Shown piece by piece: positions 1 to 6,449 of a DNA stretch of 6,449 bases. Source of the stretch: Gallionellaceae bacterium (lineage in GTDB: Bacteria; Pseudomonadota; Gammaproteobacteria; Burkholderiales; Gallionellaceae). The position numbers and the translations under genes are program-made. The DNA is taken from NCBI GenBank assembly GCA_030646595.1, contig JAUSKS010000167.1, positions 1 to 6,449 of the forward strand, read 5' to 3'. The notes beneath the pieces are model-generated. The model saw only the letters and a list, made by a program, of their open reading frames with translations. It did no database searches and was not told the DNA's origin. Within the stretch, counting starts at the first letter, position 1; each line of letters begins with the position of its first letter.

Positions 1-752
1 CGCACCTGGCGCACCACGCCGCTGAAGTTGCGGTCAGGAAAAGCATCCACACGAAAGCTGGCCGGCTGGCCGGCACGTATGCTGCCCACATCCGCCTCGG
101 CGTAGCTGGAATCAATCTGCATCTTGCTCAAGTCCTGGGCAATCTTGAACAACACAGGTGCCTGAAAACTGGCGGCCACGGTCTGGCCGAGATCTATTTC
201 GCGCGACACGATCACGCCGGATACTGGCGAACGGATTACGGTATTTTGCAGATTGGTGCGATCACGCGATGCCTGCGCTTGAGCGACGGCCAATTGCGCC
301 TGCGCCAGCTTGAGCGCCTGTTCGGCCTGATCGAGTTCCTGGCGCGATACATATTCCTGGGCGAACAGCGAGCGCATGCGCGTTGCATTGGCCTGCGCCA
401 ATTCCAGCGAGGCATTGGCGCTGGATACATTGGCCTCGCTTTGTTGCACTTGTGCCTGGGTTAGCGCGGGATCCAGCTCCAGCAAAATCTGCCCGGCGCT
501 TACATGGTCGTTAAAATCGGCATACAGTTTTTTGACGATGCCGGAAACCTGACTGCCAACACTGACCAGGCGCACCGGGTTCAGCGTACCATTCGCGGCC
601 ACCGATTGGATAATTGCCCCCCGATCCACAGGCGTAGTTACGTAACGATTTTCTGCGGCTAGTTTTTTGGGCATCAGCCACCAGACGATAGCGCCCAATA
701 TGGCCAGCACCAGCAATGCCAATAAACTTTTTTTTACTAAACGAATATTCAT
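1..752 (-). CDS. MacA-like periplasmic adaptor (membrane fusion protein, HlyD/RND-MFP family), C-terminus cut off by the window edge
   Basis: This is the periplasmic adaptor of a tripartite efflux pump, linking an inner-membrane transporter to a TolC-type channel. The frame is open from the ATG at 752 to the left edge, giving 250 complete codons. Residues 11-27 are a hydrophobic N-terminal anchor or signal segment (LALLVLAILGAIVWW). The first half of a lipoyl/barrel-sandwich domain follows, with VSGIVKKLY near 69-77 and GQILLELDP at 87-95. An Ala/Gln/Glu-rich coiled-coil hairpin spans about 97-170. The second lipoyl half begins at 171 (TVIRSPVSGVIVSREIDLGQ), followed by TVAASFQAPVLFKIAQDL at 191-208, which is strongly typical of MacA-like adaptors. 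The beta-barrel domain starts at about 212 and includes EADVGSIRAGQ. The start is supported by GAGG six bases upstream. The gene follows the TolC-family gene by 8 bp, so the two are almost certainly co-transcribed. The partner pump (a MacB-type ABC protein or an RND pump) would lie off the left edge. Substrate is unknown. Confidence 0.93.
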   Translation of the reverse strand, partial: MNIRLVKKSLLALLVLAILGAIVWWLMPKKLAAENRYVTTPVDRGAIIQSVAANGTLNPVRLVSVGSQVSGIVKKLYADFNDHVSAGQILLELDPALTQAQVQQSEANVSSANASLELAQANATRMRSLFAQEYVSRQELDQAEQALKLAQAQLAVAQAQASRDRTNLQNTVIRSPVSGVIVSREIDLGQTVAASFQAPVLFKIAQDLSKMQIDSSYAEADVGSIRAGQPASFRVDAFPDRNFSGVVRQV

Positions 753-758
753 GGTTCG

Positions 759-762
759 CCTC
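759..762 (-). promoter_or_regulatory. Shine-Dalgarno of the adaptor gene, overlapping the stop codon of the upstream channel gene
   Basis: On the minus strand the junction reads TGAGGCGAACCATG. The GAGG core shares its first two bases with the TGA stop (763-761) of the TolC-family gene and lies 6 bases before the adaptor ATG (752-750). This layout suggests translational coupling, with ribosomes finishing the channel gene and re-initiating on the adaptor. It also fixes the start codon of the adaptor. Confidence 0.75.
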
Positions 763-2170
763 AATTATTTTTTTGCACCATAGTGAGATCAAGCTGACCG
801 ATGGCCTGGGCCAATACAAACTTGCTGGCCTTGAAATCGTACAAGGCGCTAACCTGCTGCTGGCGCGCACTGGCCAATGCGCTTTGCGCAGTCAGCACAT
901 CCAGTATGTTACCCAGCCCGGCCTGATAGCGGCCCGAAATTGTTTTCTCGGATTGATCTGCCGAGGCCAGCAAATCATTTGCGGCAACCAGGGCTTGGCT
1001 ATTGGTCAGCAACGCTTGATAGGCTTTCCACACATCCAGTGCAATCTGGTTGGCGATGCGATCACGATCTGCCACCTTGCCTTCCAGTTGCGCTTGCGCA
1101 ACACGGGATTGGTAATTGTTCTTGAAGCCGGTGAATAAAGGTACGCTAAGCGAAATGCCTATGCTCTGGCTGCGCACTGCGTTCGACATGTCAGATGCTT
1201 TGGATAGTCCCAGCGCGCCGTTCAAGCTGATGCTGGGCAGTCCGCTTGCATTGGCCGCAGCCAGTTGCGCCTCGGCTGCCTTGATCTGCGCCTCGGCTGC
1301 CAACAACTCTGGTCGTTTTTGCCGCGCGTCCGCGATCAGCTTGCCGATGTTCTGTTCTATCTTTAAATCCTGCTCGGCCACAGCTTCATCTGTTGGAGTC
1401 ACCAGTTCAAAAGGCTGTGCCGCAGCCAGGCCCATGATGTTGGCCAATGTGCCTTGCGCATTCGCAGCTTCACCTGCGGCGCGGATGCGGTTCAGTTTCG
1501 CCTGAGACCACGCTGTCCGTGCCTGCAAGCGGTCAGCCAGCGTGGCCGTCCCTGCATCGCTTCTGGCCTGTGCTGCATTCAGACTTTTTTCTGCTGCTGT
1601 CTCGGCCACCTGGTAGGCTTGCACACTGGCGCGTACCGATAACAAGGTGTAATAAGCTTGAACTGCGCTCAAGAAAGTGCCCTGCAAAACCCCATCTCGC
1701 GCCGCATTGGCAGCAATCAAGAGTTGTTGCGCATTCTCCACACCGGCGGCACGTCCGCCAAAATCGTACAGCAAATAACTGGCGGTTACGCTGGCGCTTC
1801 TTTGTGCAGAAGAAGTGGTCGTGCCTGCGCTCGAAGAGCGCGAGTGCGAATCAGCAAGCTGTCCAGTAAAGGTAGGCAGATAGGACGACATGCTGACCCC
1901 TAACTGCGCAGCCTGCGCACGCGCACTGGCCCATTGCGCACGAGTCTGCGGGTTATTGCACAAGGTCAGGTCAACCACATCTGCCAGTGTAAGGGGATTC
2001 AATTTCCCATCTGCATGGCAGGCGCTGCTATCGTTTTTTTTATCGAGTGAACTCGCAGGAAGGTGGCGTTCGGTGTCAAACGGATCGTAATCGCCCAGCG
2101 CAGTTAAAGGCCAGACAAGTAACGCGCAGTTGAATAATATTAATGTCAGAGCCGATTTATTTCGCAACAT
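761..2170 (-). CDS. TolC-family outer-membrane efflux protein
   Basis: This is an outer-membrane channel for a tripartite efflux or type I secretion system, forming a trimeric beta-barrel with a periplasmic alpha-helical tunnel. The 469-residue length matches the TolC family. Residues 1-26 form a signal peptide with a positive start (MLRNK), a hydrophobic core and a probable cleavage site after ALG26. The Cys at position 15 has no lipobox, so this is not an OprM-style lipoprotein. Two outer-membrane efflux repeats are visible, about 58-248 and 272-460. Each carries its expected membrane-strand signature: SYLLYDFGGR at 131-140 and VPLFTGFKN at 343-351. Long Ala/Gln/Leu-rich helices surround both. 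LCNNPQTR at 70-77 opens the first repeat. The adaptor follows 8 bp downstream; ppsA ends 63 bp upstream. I see no clear Shine-Dalgarno before the ATG, but the signal peptide supports this start. Substrate cannot be inferred. Confidence 0.95.
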   Translation of the reverse strand: MLRNKSALTLILFNCALLVWPLTALGDYDPFDTERHLPASSLDKKNDSSACHADGKLNPLTLADVVDLTLCNNPQTRAQWASARAQAAQLGVSMSSYLPTFTGQLADSHSRSSSAGTTTSSAQRSASVTASYLLYDFGGRAAGVENAQQLLIAANAARDGVLQGTFLSAVQAYYTLLSVRASVQAYQVAETAAEKSLNAAQARSDAGTATLADRLQARTAWSQAKLNRIRAAGEAANAQGTLANIMGLAAAQPFELVTPTDEAVAEQDLKIEQNIGKLIADARQKRPELLAAEAQIKAAEAQLAAANASGLPSISLNGALGLSKASDMSNAVRSQSIGISLSVPLFTGFKNNYQSRVAQAQLEGKVADRDRIANQIALDVWKAYQALLTNSQALVAANDLLASADQSEKTISGRYQAGLGNILDVLTAQSALASARQQQVSALYDFKASKFVLAQAIGQLDLTMVQKNN

Positions 2171-2195
2171 AAATTAGGAGTTGAATTGTCAAGCT

Positions 2196-2233
2196 GCGGT
2201 ATGACGCAAAGCGCCGAGTATAACAAGGACCGC
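2196..2233 (-). other. Nested hairpin in the ppsA/TolC-gene spacer
   Basis: Just after the ppsA stop codon the minus strand can form an inner stem GGCGC-TTT-GCGTC (2215-2203, one G-T pair). It is nested in an outer stem, GCGGT at 2233-2229 pairing with ACCGC at 2200-2196. No U-run follows, so it is not a standard intrinsic terminator. It could shield the ppsA 3' end or reduce read-through into the efflux genes. The stems are short and could occur by chance. Confidence 0.3.
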
Positions 2234-4603
2234 CTATTGACCCGACAGGTATAACCAAGTTCCCACCACCGTGTCCGGGTTCAACGACACGGCATTTATG
2301 CCCTGCTCCACCAGCCACTGCGCCAAATCAGGATGGTCAGACGGGCCTTGACCACAGATACCGATATATTTGTCGGCTTTGCGGCAAGCCTGGATGGCCA
2401 TGCTGAGCAAGGCTTTCACGGCATCATTGCGCTCGTCGAAGGCACCTGCCACCAGACCGGAATCGCGATCTATGCCCAAGGTGAGCTGGGTCAGATCATT
2501 CGAGCCGATGGAAAAACCATCGAAGTATTGCAAAAACTGCTCGGCCAGCAAGGCATTGGAAGGTATTTCGCACATCATGATCACGCGCAAACCATTTTCA
2601 CCGCGCTTCAAACCATTTTTGGCCAGCTCGGCAATCACGCCACGCGCCTCTTCCAGTGTGCGCACAAAAGGGATCATCGCTTCGATGTTGGTCAATCCCA
2701 TGTCGTCGCGTACCTTGCGCAGGGCGCGACATTCCAGTGCGAAGCAATCGCGGAAGCTGTCGGCGATGTAACGTGATGCGCCGCGAAATCCTATCATCGG
2801 ATTTTCTTCCTGCGGCTCGTACTGTTTGCCGCCGAGCAAGCTGGAATATTCATTGGATTTGAAATCGGAAAAGCGCACGATCACCGGCTTGGGCGCGAAG
2901 GCCGCGCCCAATGTGGCGATGCCTTCGGCCAGTTTGTCCACATAAAAATCCAGCGGCGTGGCATAGCCCGCGCATTTCTCCTCGACCTGTGCTTTCAATT
3001 CCGCTGGCAAATCGGGATAAGCCAATATTGCCTTGGGATGGATGCCTATCATGCGCGCGATAATAAATTCCAATCGGGCCAGTCCCACGCCCGCATTGGG
3101 CAAGCGGCTGAACTCAAACGCCAGTTCCGGATTGGCCACATTGAGGGAAATTTTGACGGGTGGCACCGGCATCTTGTCCAGCGCCAAGTCCAACACTTCA
3201 ATGTCGAGCAGTCCCTGATACACCTTACCGATGTCGCCTTCGGCACAGGACACTGTCACGGCATCGCCGCGTTTCAACAAGGTGGTTGCCTCACCACAAC
3301 CGACTACTGCCGGAATGCCCAGTTCACGCGCGACAATGGCGGCATGGCAAGTACGCCCGCCGCGATTGGTGACGATAGCCGAGGCGCGTTTCATCACTGG
3401 CTCCCAATCCGGGTCAGTCATGTCAGTCACCAATACATCGCCCGCCTGCACCTCGGCCATTTTGCTGGCATCGGCCACCAGACAAACTTTGCCGCTGCCG
3501 ATACGCTGGCCGATGGCACGACCGCTGACTAACACGCTCGATATTTGCTTCAAGCGATAACGGCGCAAGGTATCCAGCCGAGACTGCGCCTGCACCGTCT
3601 CCGGTCGCGCCTGCAAGATATACAGCTTGCCATCCACACCGTCCTTGCCCCACTCGATGTCCATGGCGCGGCCATAATGTTGTTCTATGGTGAGCGCGTA
3701 GCGCGCCAGTTCTTCCACCTCGGCATCGGTTAGGGAAAAGCGCTGGCTTTCTGCAGCAGGCACATCCACGGTCTGCACTGAGCGCCCGCTCTCGCGCGCA
3801 TCGCCGAATATCATTTTGATGGCCTTGCTGCCCAGATTGCGGCGTATCACCGCAGGCTTGCCTTGCTTTAATGCTGGCTTGTACACATAAAATTCGTCTG
3901 GGTTGACCGCGCCTTGCACTACAGTTTCGCCCAGGCCATAGGCGGAAGTAATGAGTACCACCTGATCGAAACCGGACTCAGTATCCAGTGTAAACATTAC
4001 GCCACTGGCACCGATGTCGCTGCGCACCATGCGTTGTATCCCTGCCGACAAAGCCACCTCGTGATGTTTAAATCCCTGATGCACACGATAGGCAATAGCT
4101 CGGTCGTTATACAGCGAGGCAAATACCTGTTTGATAGCGGACAGCACTTGCTCCTCGCCGTGGATGTTAAGGAAGGTTTCCTGCTGGCCAGCAAATGACG
4201 CATCCGGTAAATCTTCAGCGGTGGCAGAAGAACGGATAGCCAGTGAAATATCTGCGCCATCCTGCTGTAATTTCTGATAGGCGTGGCGCACCTCCTCTAT
4301 CAGACTCTGTGGCAAGGGCGCAGCCATGATCCACTGACGTATCTGCTGACCGACCTTGGCCAGTTCGGTGACATCCGTTACAACCAGATTATCCAGTGCA
4401 GTTTGTATGCGTTTGTCCAGCCCATCCTGCACCAGAAAATCGCGGTAAGCCTGCGCAGTAGTTGCAAAGCCGCCCGGCACACGTACCCCAAGCTGCGCCA
4501 GCTGGCTGATCATCTCACCGAGCGAGGCATTCTTGCCGCCCACGCGGCCCACATCGCCCATGCGCAAGGCATCAAACCACACGATATATTGCTGCTGTTT
4601 CAT
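2234..4603 (-). CDS. ppsA: Phosphoenolpyruvate synthase (pyruvate, water dikinase)
   Basis: This cytoplasmic enzyme converts pyruvate + ATP + water to PEP + AMP + phosphate, the entry to gluconeogenesis from C3 compounds. It has 789 residues, close to the ~792 of E. coli PpsA, so it is complete. The N-terminal ATP-grasp nucleotide-binding domain covers about 17-345, with [10 protein letters not shown] at 22-31, [19 protein letters not shown] at 124-142 and ILQARPETV at 329-337. The swivelling phosphohistidine domain is at about 383-455. Its GGRTCHAAI at 415-423 gives catalytic His420. Thr418, two residues before it, matches the residue that PpsR-type regulators (PSRP) phosphorylate in E. coli. 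The C-terminal PEP/pyruvate TIM barrel is at about 480-785, with MCEIPSN at 677-683, GSNDLTQL at 700-707 and the active-site Cys in [11 protein letters not shown] at 748-758. GGGG five bases before the ATG serves as Shine-Dalgarno. The gene diverges from the P-type ATPase gene. No PSRP gene is visible in this window. Confidence 0.98.
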   Translation of the reverse strand: MKQQQYIVWFDALRMGDVGRVGGKNASLGEMISQLAQLGVRVPGGFATTAQAYRDFLVQDGLDKRIQTALDNLVVTDVTELAKVGQQIRQWIMAAPLPQSLIEEVRHAYQKLQQDGADISLAIRSSATAEDLPDASFAGQQETFLNIHGEEQVLSAIKQVFASLYNDRAIAYRVHQGFKHHEVALSAGIQRMVRSDIGASGVMFTLDTESGFDQVVLITSAYGLGETVVQGAVNPDEFYVYKPALKQGKPAVIRRNLGSKAIKMIFGDARESGRSVQTVDVPAAESQRFSLTDAEVEELARYALTIEQHYGRAMDIEWGKDGVDGKLYILQARPETVQAQSRLDTLRRYRLKQISSVLVSGRAIGQRIGSGKVCLVADASKMAEVQAGDVLVTDMTDPDWEPVMKRASAIVTNRGGRTCHAAIVARELGIPAVVGCGEATTLLKRGDAVTVSCAEGDIGKVYQGLLDIEVLDLALDKMPVPPVKISLNVANPELAFEFSRLPNAGVGLARLEFIIARMIGIHPKAILAYPDLPAELKAQVEEKCAGYATPLDFYVDKLAEGIATLGAAFAPKPVIVRFSDFKSNEYSSLLGGKQYEPQEENPMIGFRGASRYIADSFRDCFALECRALRKVRDDMGLTNIEAMIPFVRTLEEARGVIAELAKNGLKRGENGLRVIMMCEIPSNALLAEQFLQYFDGFSIGSNDLTQLTLGIDRDSGLVAGAFDERNDAVKALLSMAIQACRKADKYIGICGQGPSDHPDLAQWLVEQGINAVSLNPDTVVGTWLYLSGQ

Positions 4604-4729
4604 TTAATCCCCGTTTACAGTCTGGCCGCGCTATCATCCCAACTCTATATGCATAGCTGTCACCATGGCTAGACTACCTGAATCTGTAGAAACATCAATT
4701 GATCCGTTTGAAGTTTGAGGAAAATCCAG
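4604..4729. promoter_or_regulatory. Divergent intergenic region between ppsA and the P-type ATPase gene
   Basis: This 126-bp gap lies between two divergent starts, so it must hold, or lie next to, the promoters for both. It is more AT-rich than the flanking genes. Visible elements are the ppsA Shine-Dalgarno (GGGG, 4612-4609 minus), the ATPase Shine-Dalgarno (GAGGA, 4717-4721 plus) and an 8-bp palindrome TATGCATA at 4648-4655. An AT-rich hexamer near 4646-4651 could be part of a -10 box on either strand. I could not find a -35/-10 pair of good quality and spacing, so I assign no specific promoter. Confidence 0.45.
4717..4721 (+). promoter_or_regulatory. Shine-Dalgarno of the P-type ATPase gene
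   Basis: GAGGA lies 8 bases before the ATG at 4730. An in-frame TGA at 4709 rules out any start further upstream, apart from a TTG at 4715 that has no ribosome-binding site. This fixes the start at 4730. Confidence 0.7.
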
Positions 4730-6449
4730 ATGTATTCTGACACTGCTGACCTTTCTGGAGAACACACGCCTGCCCGTGGGTTGACGCACACTCAAGCGCA
4801 ACAGCGCTTGCTGGCGGAAGGTGCGAACGAATTGCCCCTCGCAGGCAAGCGTGACTTGGCCGCCATTGTGCTGGAGGCGGTGCGTGAGCCGATGTTTTTG
4901 TTGCTGCTGGTAGCCGGAGTGATTTATTTGCTGCTGGGCGATATCAGCGATGCGCTGATGCTGATGGGCTTTGTCTGTGTGGTGTTGGGCATCACCATTT
5001 ATCAGCAGCACAAAACGGAACGGGTGCTTGAGGCCTTGCGCGATCTCACCAGCCCGCGTGCGCTGGTGCTGCGAGACGGTGTTGAACAACGGATTGCCGG
5101 ACGCGAGGTGGTGCGCGGCGATATTCTGATTCTGTCTGAAGGTGATCGTGTGCCGGCAGATGCAGCGCTGATTGCCTGCCATGATTTTGCGGTGGACGAA
5201 TCCTTGCTGACGGGCGAGTCGGTAGCGGTGCGCAAGATCGGTCACGATCAAGTTCAATCCCAATTCGAAAGTGAGACAAGGCGGCGACAAGCAAGCGACG
5301 AAGACAGTGTAACTAACACGGCCAGGAGCGAGCGCGGAAGCCAACGTAGTATCACTGATGAAGTGGGGTTGGAACCGGGGGGCGATGATACGCCGTTCGT
5401 GTACTCCGGAACACTGGTTGTGCAAGGGCACGGCACGGCATGTGTGCTGGCGACCGGGCAGCACACCGAGCTCGGAAAAATCGGCAAAGCCATGCAGGAG
5501 TTGGCTATCGAAGCCACCCCATTACAGCAGGAAATTACCAGGCTGGTGCGCAAGTTGGCCATCATTGGTGTGCTGTTGAGCCTGTTACTGGTAGCAATTT
5601 ATGGCATTGTTCGCAACGATTGGCTGCATGGTCTGTTAGCGGGCATTACGCTGGCCATGTCACTTCTGCCGGAAGAGTTTCCATTGATACTGATCGTCTT
5701 TCTGGCAATGGGGGCATGGAAAATTTCCCGTCATCAGGTGTTGACCCGCCGCGTACCCACAGTGGAAGCATTAGGTTCGATCACGGTGCTGTGCGTGGAT
5801 AAAACCGGCACACTTACATTCAACCGTATGGCGGTGCAGCAGATGGTCGTGGGTGATGCATCATTCGCGGTGGGTACTTCGCCACTTCCTCTCCCCAAAA
5901 ATTTTCATGAACTGCTTGGGTTTGCCATTTTGTCCAACGAAGTTTCTCCATTCGACCCGATGGAAAAGGCCATTCATGCCTTCGGCACAGATCATCTGGC
6001 TGACACCGAATATTTGCATCATGATTGGGTGCTGGAAAAGGAATATGCGCTGTCACCACAACTGCTCGCACATTCGCACGTCTGGCGCGCGAGCGAGCGC
6101 GATAAATATGTGGTAGCAAGCAAAGGCGCGCCGGAAGCGGTGGCTGATCTGTGCCATCTGGATGCGGCACAACTGGCCGCGCTGAACGGGCAGATCAATA
6201 CGCTCGCAGCCCAAGGCATGCGTGTACTGGGCGTGGCCAAGGCCAGTTATAAAGGTCCAAAATGGCCCGATACCCAACATGATTTCGATTTTAAATTTAT
6301 CGGCTTGATCGGCCTGGCTGATCCGGTGCGTCCTACCGTCACGGCGGCACTCAAGGAATGCGTTGCAGCGGGCATCCGCGTGGTCATGATTACCGGCGAC
6401 TATCCCATCACAGCTGCGGCAATCGCCCGGCAAATCGGCCTGGAAGCAG
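4730..6449 (+). CDS. Cation-transporting P-type ATPase (P2-like, PEEFP subgroup), C-terminus cut off by the window edge
   Basis: This is an inner-membrane ion pump that cycles through a phospho-aspartate intermediate. The frame is open for 573 codons to the right edge. Domains in order: a cation-ATPase N-terminal segment (16-50); M1/M2 hydrophobic helices (54-92); the actuator domain with TGES at 161-164; M3/M4 (275-330) with PEEFP at 314-318; the phosphorylation site DKTGTL at 357-362 (acceptor Asp357); a nucleotide-binding domain with DPMEKA at 409-414 and KGAPE at 465-469; and the start of the second part of the P domain with DPVRP at 531-535 and MITGD at 553-557. The GDGVNDAPAL-type hinge and M5 onward would lie outside the window. 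There is no N-terminal metal-binding domain and no CPC motif, so it is not a P1B heavy-metal pump. PEEFP replaces the PEGLP of calcium pumps, and I cannot assign an ion. Residues 175-216 are an unusual insertion in the actuator domain, described separately. Confidence 0.94.
   Translation, partial: MYSDTADLSGEHTPARGLTHTQAQQRLLAEGANELPLAGKRDLAAIVLEAVREPMFLLLLVAGVIYLLLGDISDALMLMGFVCVVLGITIYQQHKTERVLEALRDLTSPRALVLRDGVEQRIAGREVVRGDILILSEGDRVPADAALIACHDFAVDESLLTGESVAVRKIGHDQVQSQFESETRRRQASDEDSVTNTARSERGSQRSITDEVGLEPGGDDTPFVYSGTLVVQGHGTACVLATGQHTELGKIGKAMQELAIEATPLQQEITRLVRKLAIIGVLLSLLLVAIYGIVRNDWLHGLLAGITLAMSLLPEEFPLILIVFLAMGAWKISRHQVLTRRVPTVEALGSITVLCVDKTGTLTFNRMAVQQMVVGDASFAVGTSPLPLPKNFHELLGFAILSNEVSPFDPMEKAIHAFGTDHLADTEYLHHDWVLEKEYALSPQLLAHSHVWRASERDKYVVASKGAPEAVADLCHLDAAQLAALNGQINTLAAQGMRVLGVAKASYKGPKWPDTQHDFDFKFIGLIGLADPVRPTVTAALKECVAAGIRVVMITGDYPITAAAIARQIGLEA
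5252..5375 (+). repeat. MITE-like palindromic element inserted in frame in the ATPase gene
   Basis: The left end (5252-5277, starting GTTCAATCCCAATTC) is an imperfect inverted repeat of the right end (5349-5375, ending GTGGGGTTGGAAC). By eye 20 of 27 aligned columns match, with one single-base gap. Both arms share one axis at about 5313, where there is a small dyad GTGTAACTAACAC (5307-5319). The material between the arms and the dyad pairs poorly. No target-site duplication is evident. The segment reads through in the ATPase frame as residues 175-216, an Arg/Ser/Glu/Asp/Gln/Thr-rich stretch (for example ETRRRQASDEDSVTNTARSE). It sits in the loop between TGES and VYSGT, about 59 residues here against 23 in SERCA as I recall that sequence. 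No transposase is present, so any mobility would have been in trans. It could instead be a divergent loop with chance symmetry. Confidence 0.55.

Noticed and set aside
511..870. A 119-codon minus-strand open frame overlapping both efflux genes
   Set aside because: It is a shifted frame. The correct adaptor frame starts at 752 and shows all the MacA-like domains; this frame shows none.
716..1138. A 140-codon plus-strand open frame across the adaptor/channel junction
   Set aside because: It is antisense to the conserved C-terminus of the TolC-family protein, with no family resemblance.
2171..2180. AGGAG on the plus strand beside the channel gene start as a ribosome-binding site
   Set aside because: It is on the wrong strand for the TolC-family gene, and no credible plus-strand gene follows it.
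4604..4729. TTTACA at 4614-4619 or TTGATG on the minus strand as a -35 box
   Set aside because: No acceptable -10 hexamer occurs at 16-18 bp from either, so I did not call a promoter.
5251..5266. tRNA T-arm-like string (AGTTCAATCCCAATTC) suggesting a tRNA fragment or attachment site
   Set aside because: It is part of the inverted-repeat arm. There is no acceptor stem, anticodon arm or CCA end nearby and no integrase.
5240..5380. Possible frameshift or pseudogenisation of the ATPase at the insertion
   Set aside because: Codon phase was followed through the segment: TGES before and VYSGT after are in the same frame with no stop, so the visible gene is intact.
4634..5464. A 276-codon open frame on the minus strand across the start of the ATPase gene
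   Set aside because: It lies wholly antisense to a P-type ATPase with clear motifs. The translation has no recognisable domain and a His/Gln/Arg-rich composition typical of antisense frames.

Overview
The window looks like chromosomal DNA from a Gram-negative proteobacterium, most likely a betaproteobacterium. The evidence is a TolC-type outer-membrane channel with a signal peptide, a MacA-like periplasmic adaptor, and a phosphoenolpyruvate synthase of the usual proteobacterial length and motif set. The taxon assignment is inference from protein style only. I see no tRNA, rRNA, CRISPR array, integrase or transposase gene.

The left two thirds (1-4603) is a leftward gene run: ppsA (2234-4603), then a TolC-family outer-membrane efflux gene (761-2170), then a MacA-like membrane-fusion protein that continues past the left edge (1-752). 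The two efflux genes are tightly coupled. Only 8 bases separate them, and the Shine-Dalgarno sequence of the adaptor overlaps the stop codon of the channel gene. Together they would supply the outer-membrane and periplasmic parts of a tripartite exporter. The inner-membrane pump is not visible and, if present in this operon, should lie beyond position 1. ppsA makes PEP from pyruvate and is metabolically unrelated. It sits 63 bp upstream of the channel gene and may share its transcript.

A 126-bp divergent intergenic region (4604-4729) separates ppsA from a rightward P-type cation ATPase (4730 to beyond the right edge). The ATPase shows the TGES, DKTGT, KGAPE and TGD motifs and an unusual PEEFP sequence in M4. 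Its transported ion cannot be assigned from this window.

The most interesting signal is inside the ATPase gene. A segment of about 124 bp (5252-5375) is bounded by imperfect 26/27-bp inverted repeats and centred on a small dyad. It lies directly in the actuator-domain loop after TGES. It adds about 40 polar, low-complexity residues to a loop that is normally short, and it leaves the reading frame open. It looks like a small palindromic, MITE-like element that has become part of a coding sequence. Everything else is ordinary housekeeping and efflux content.
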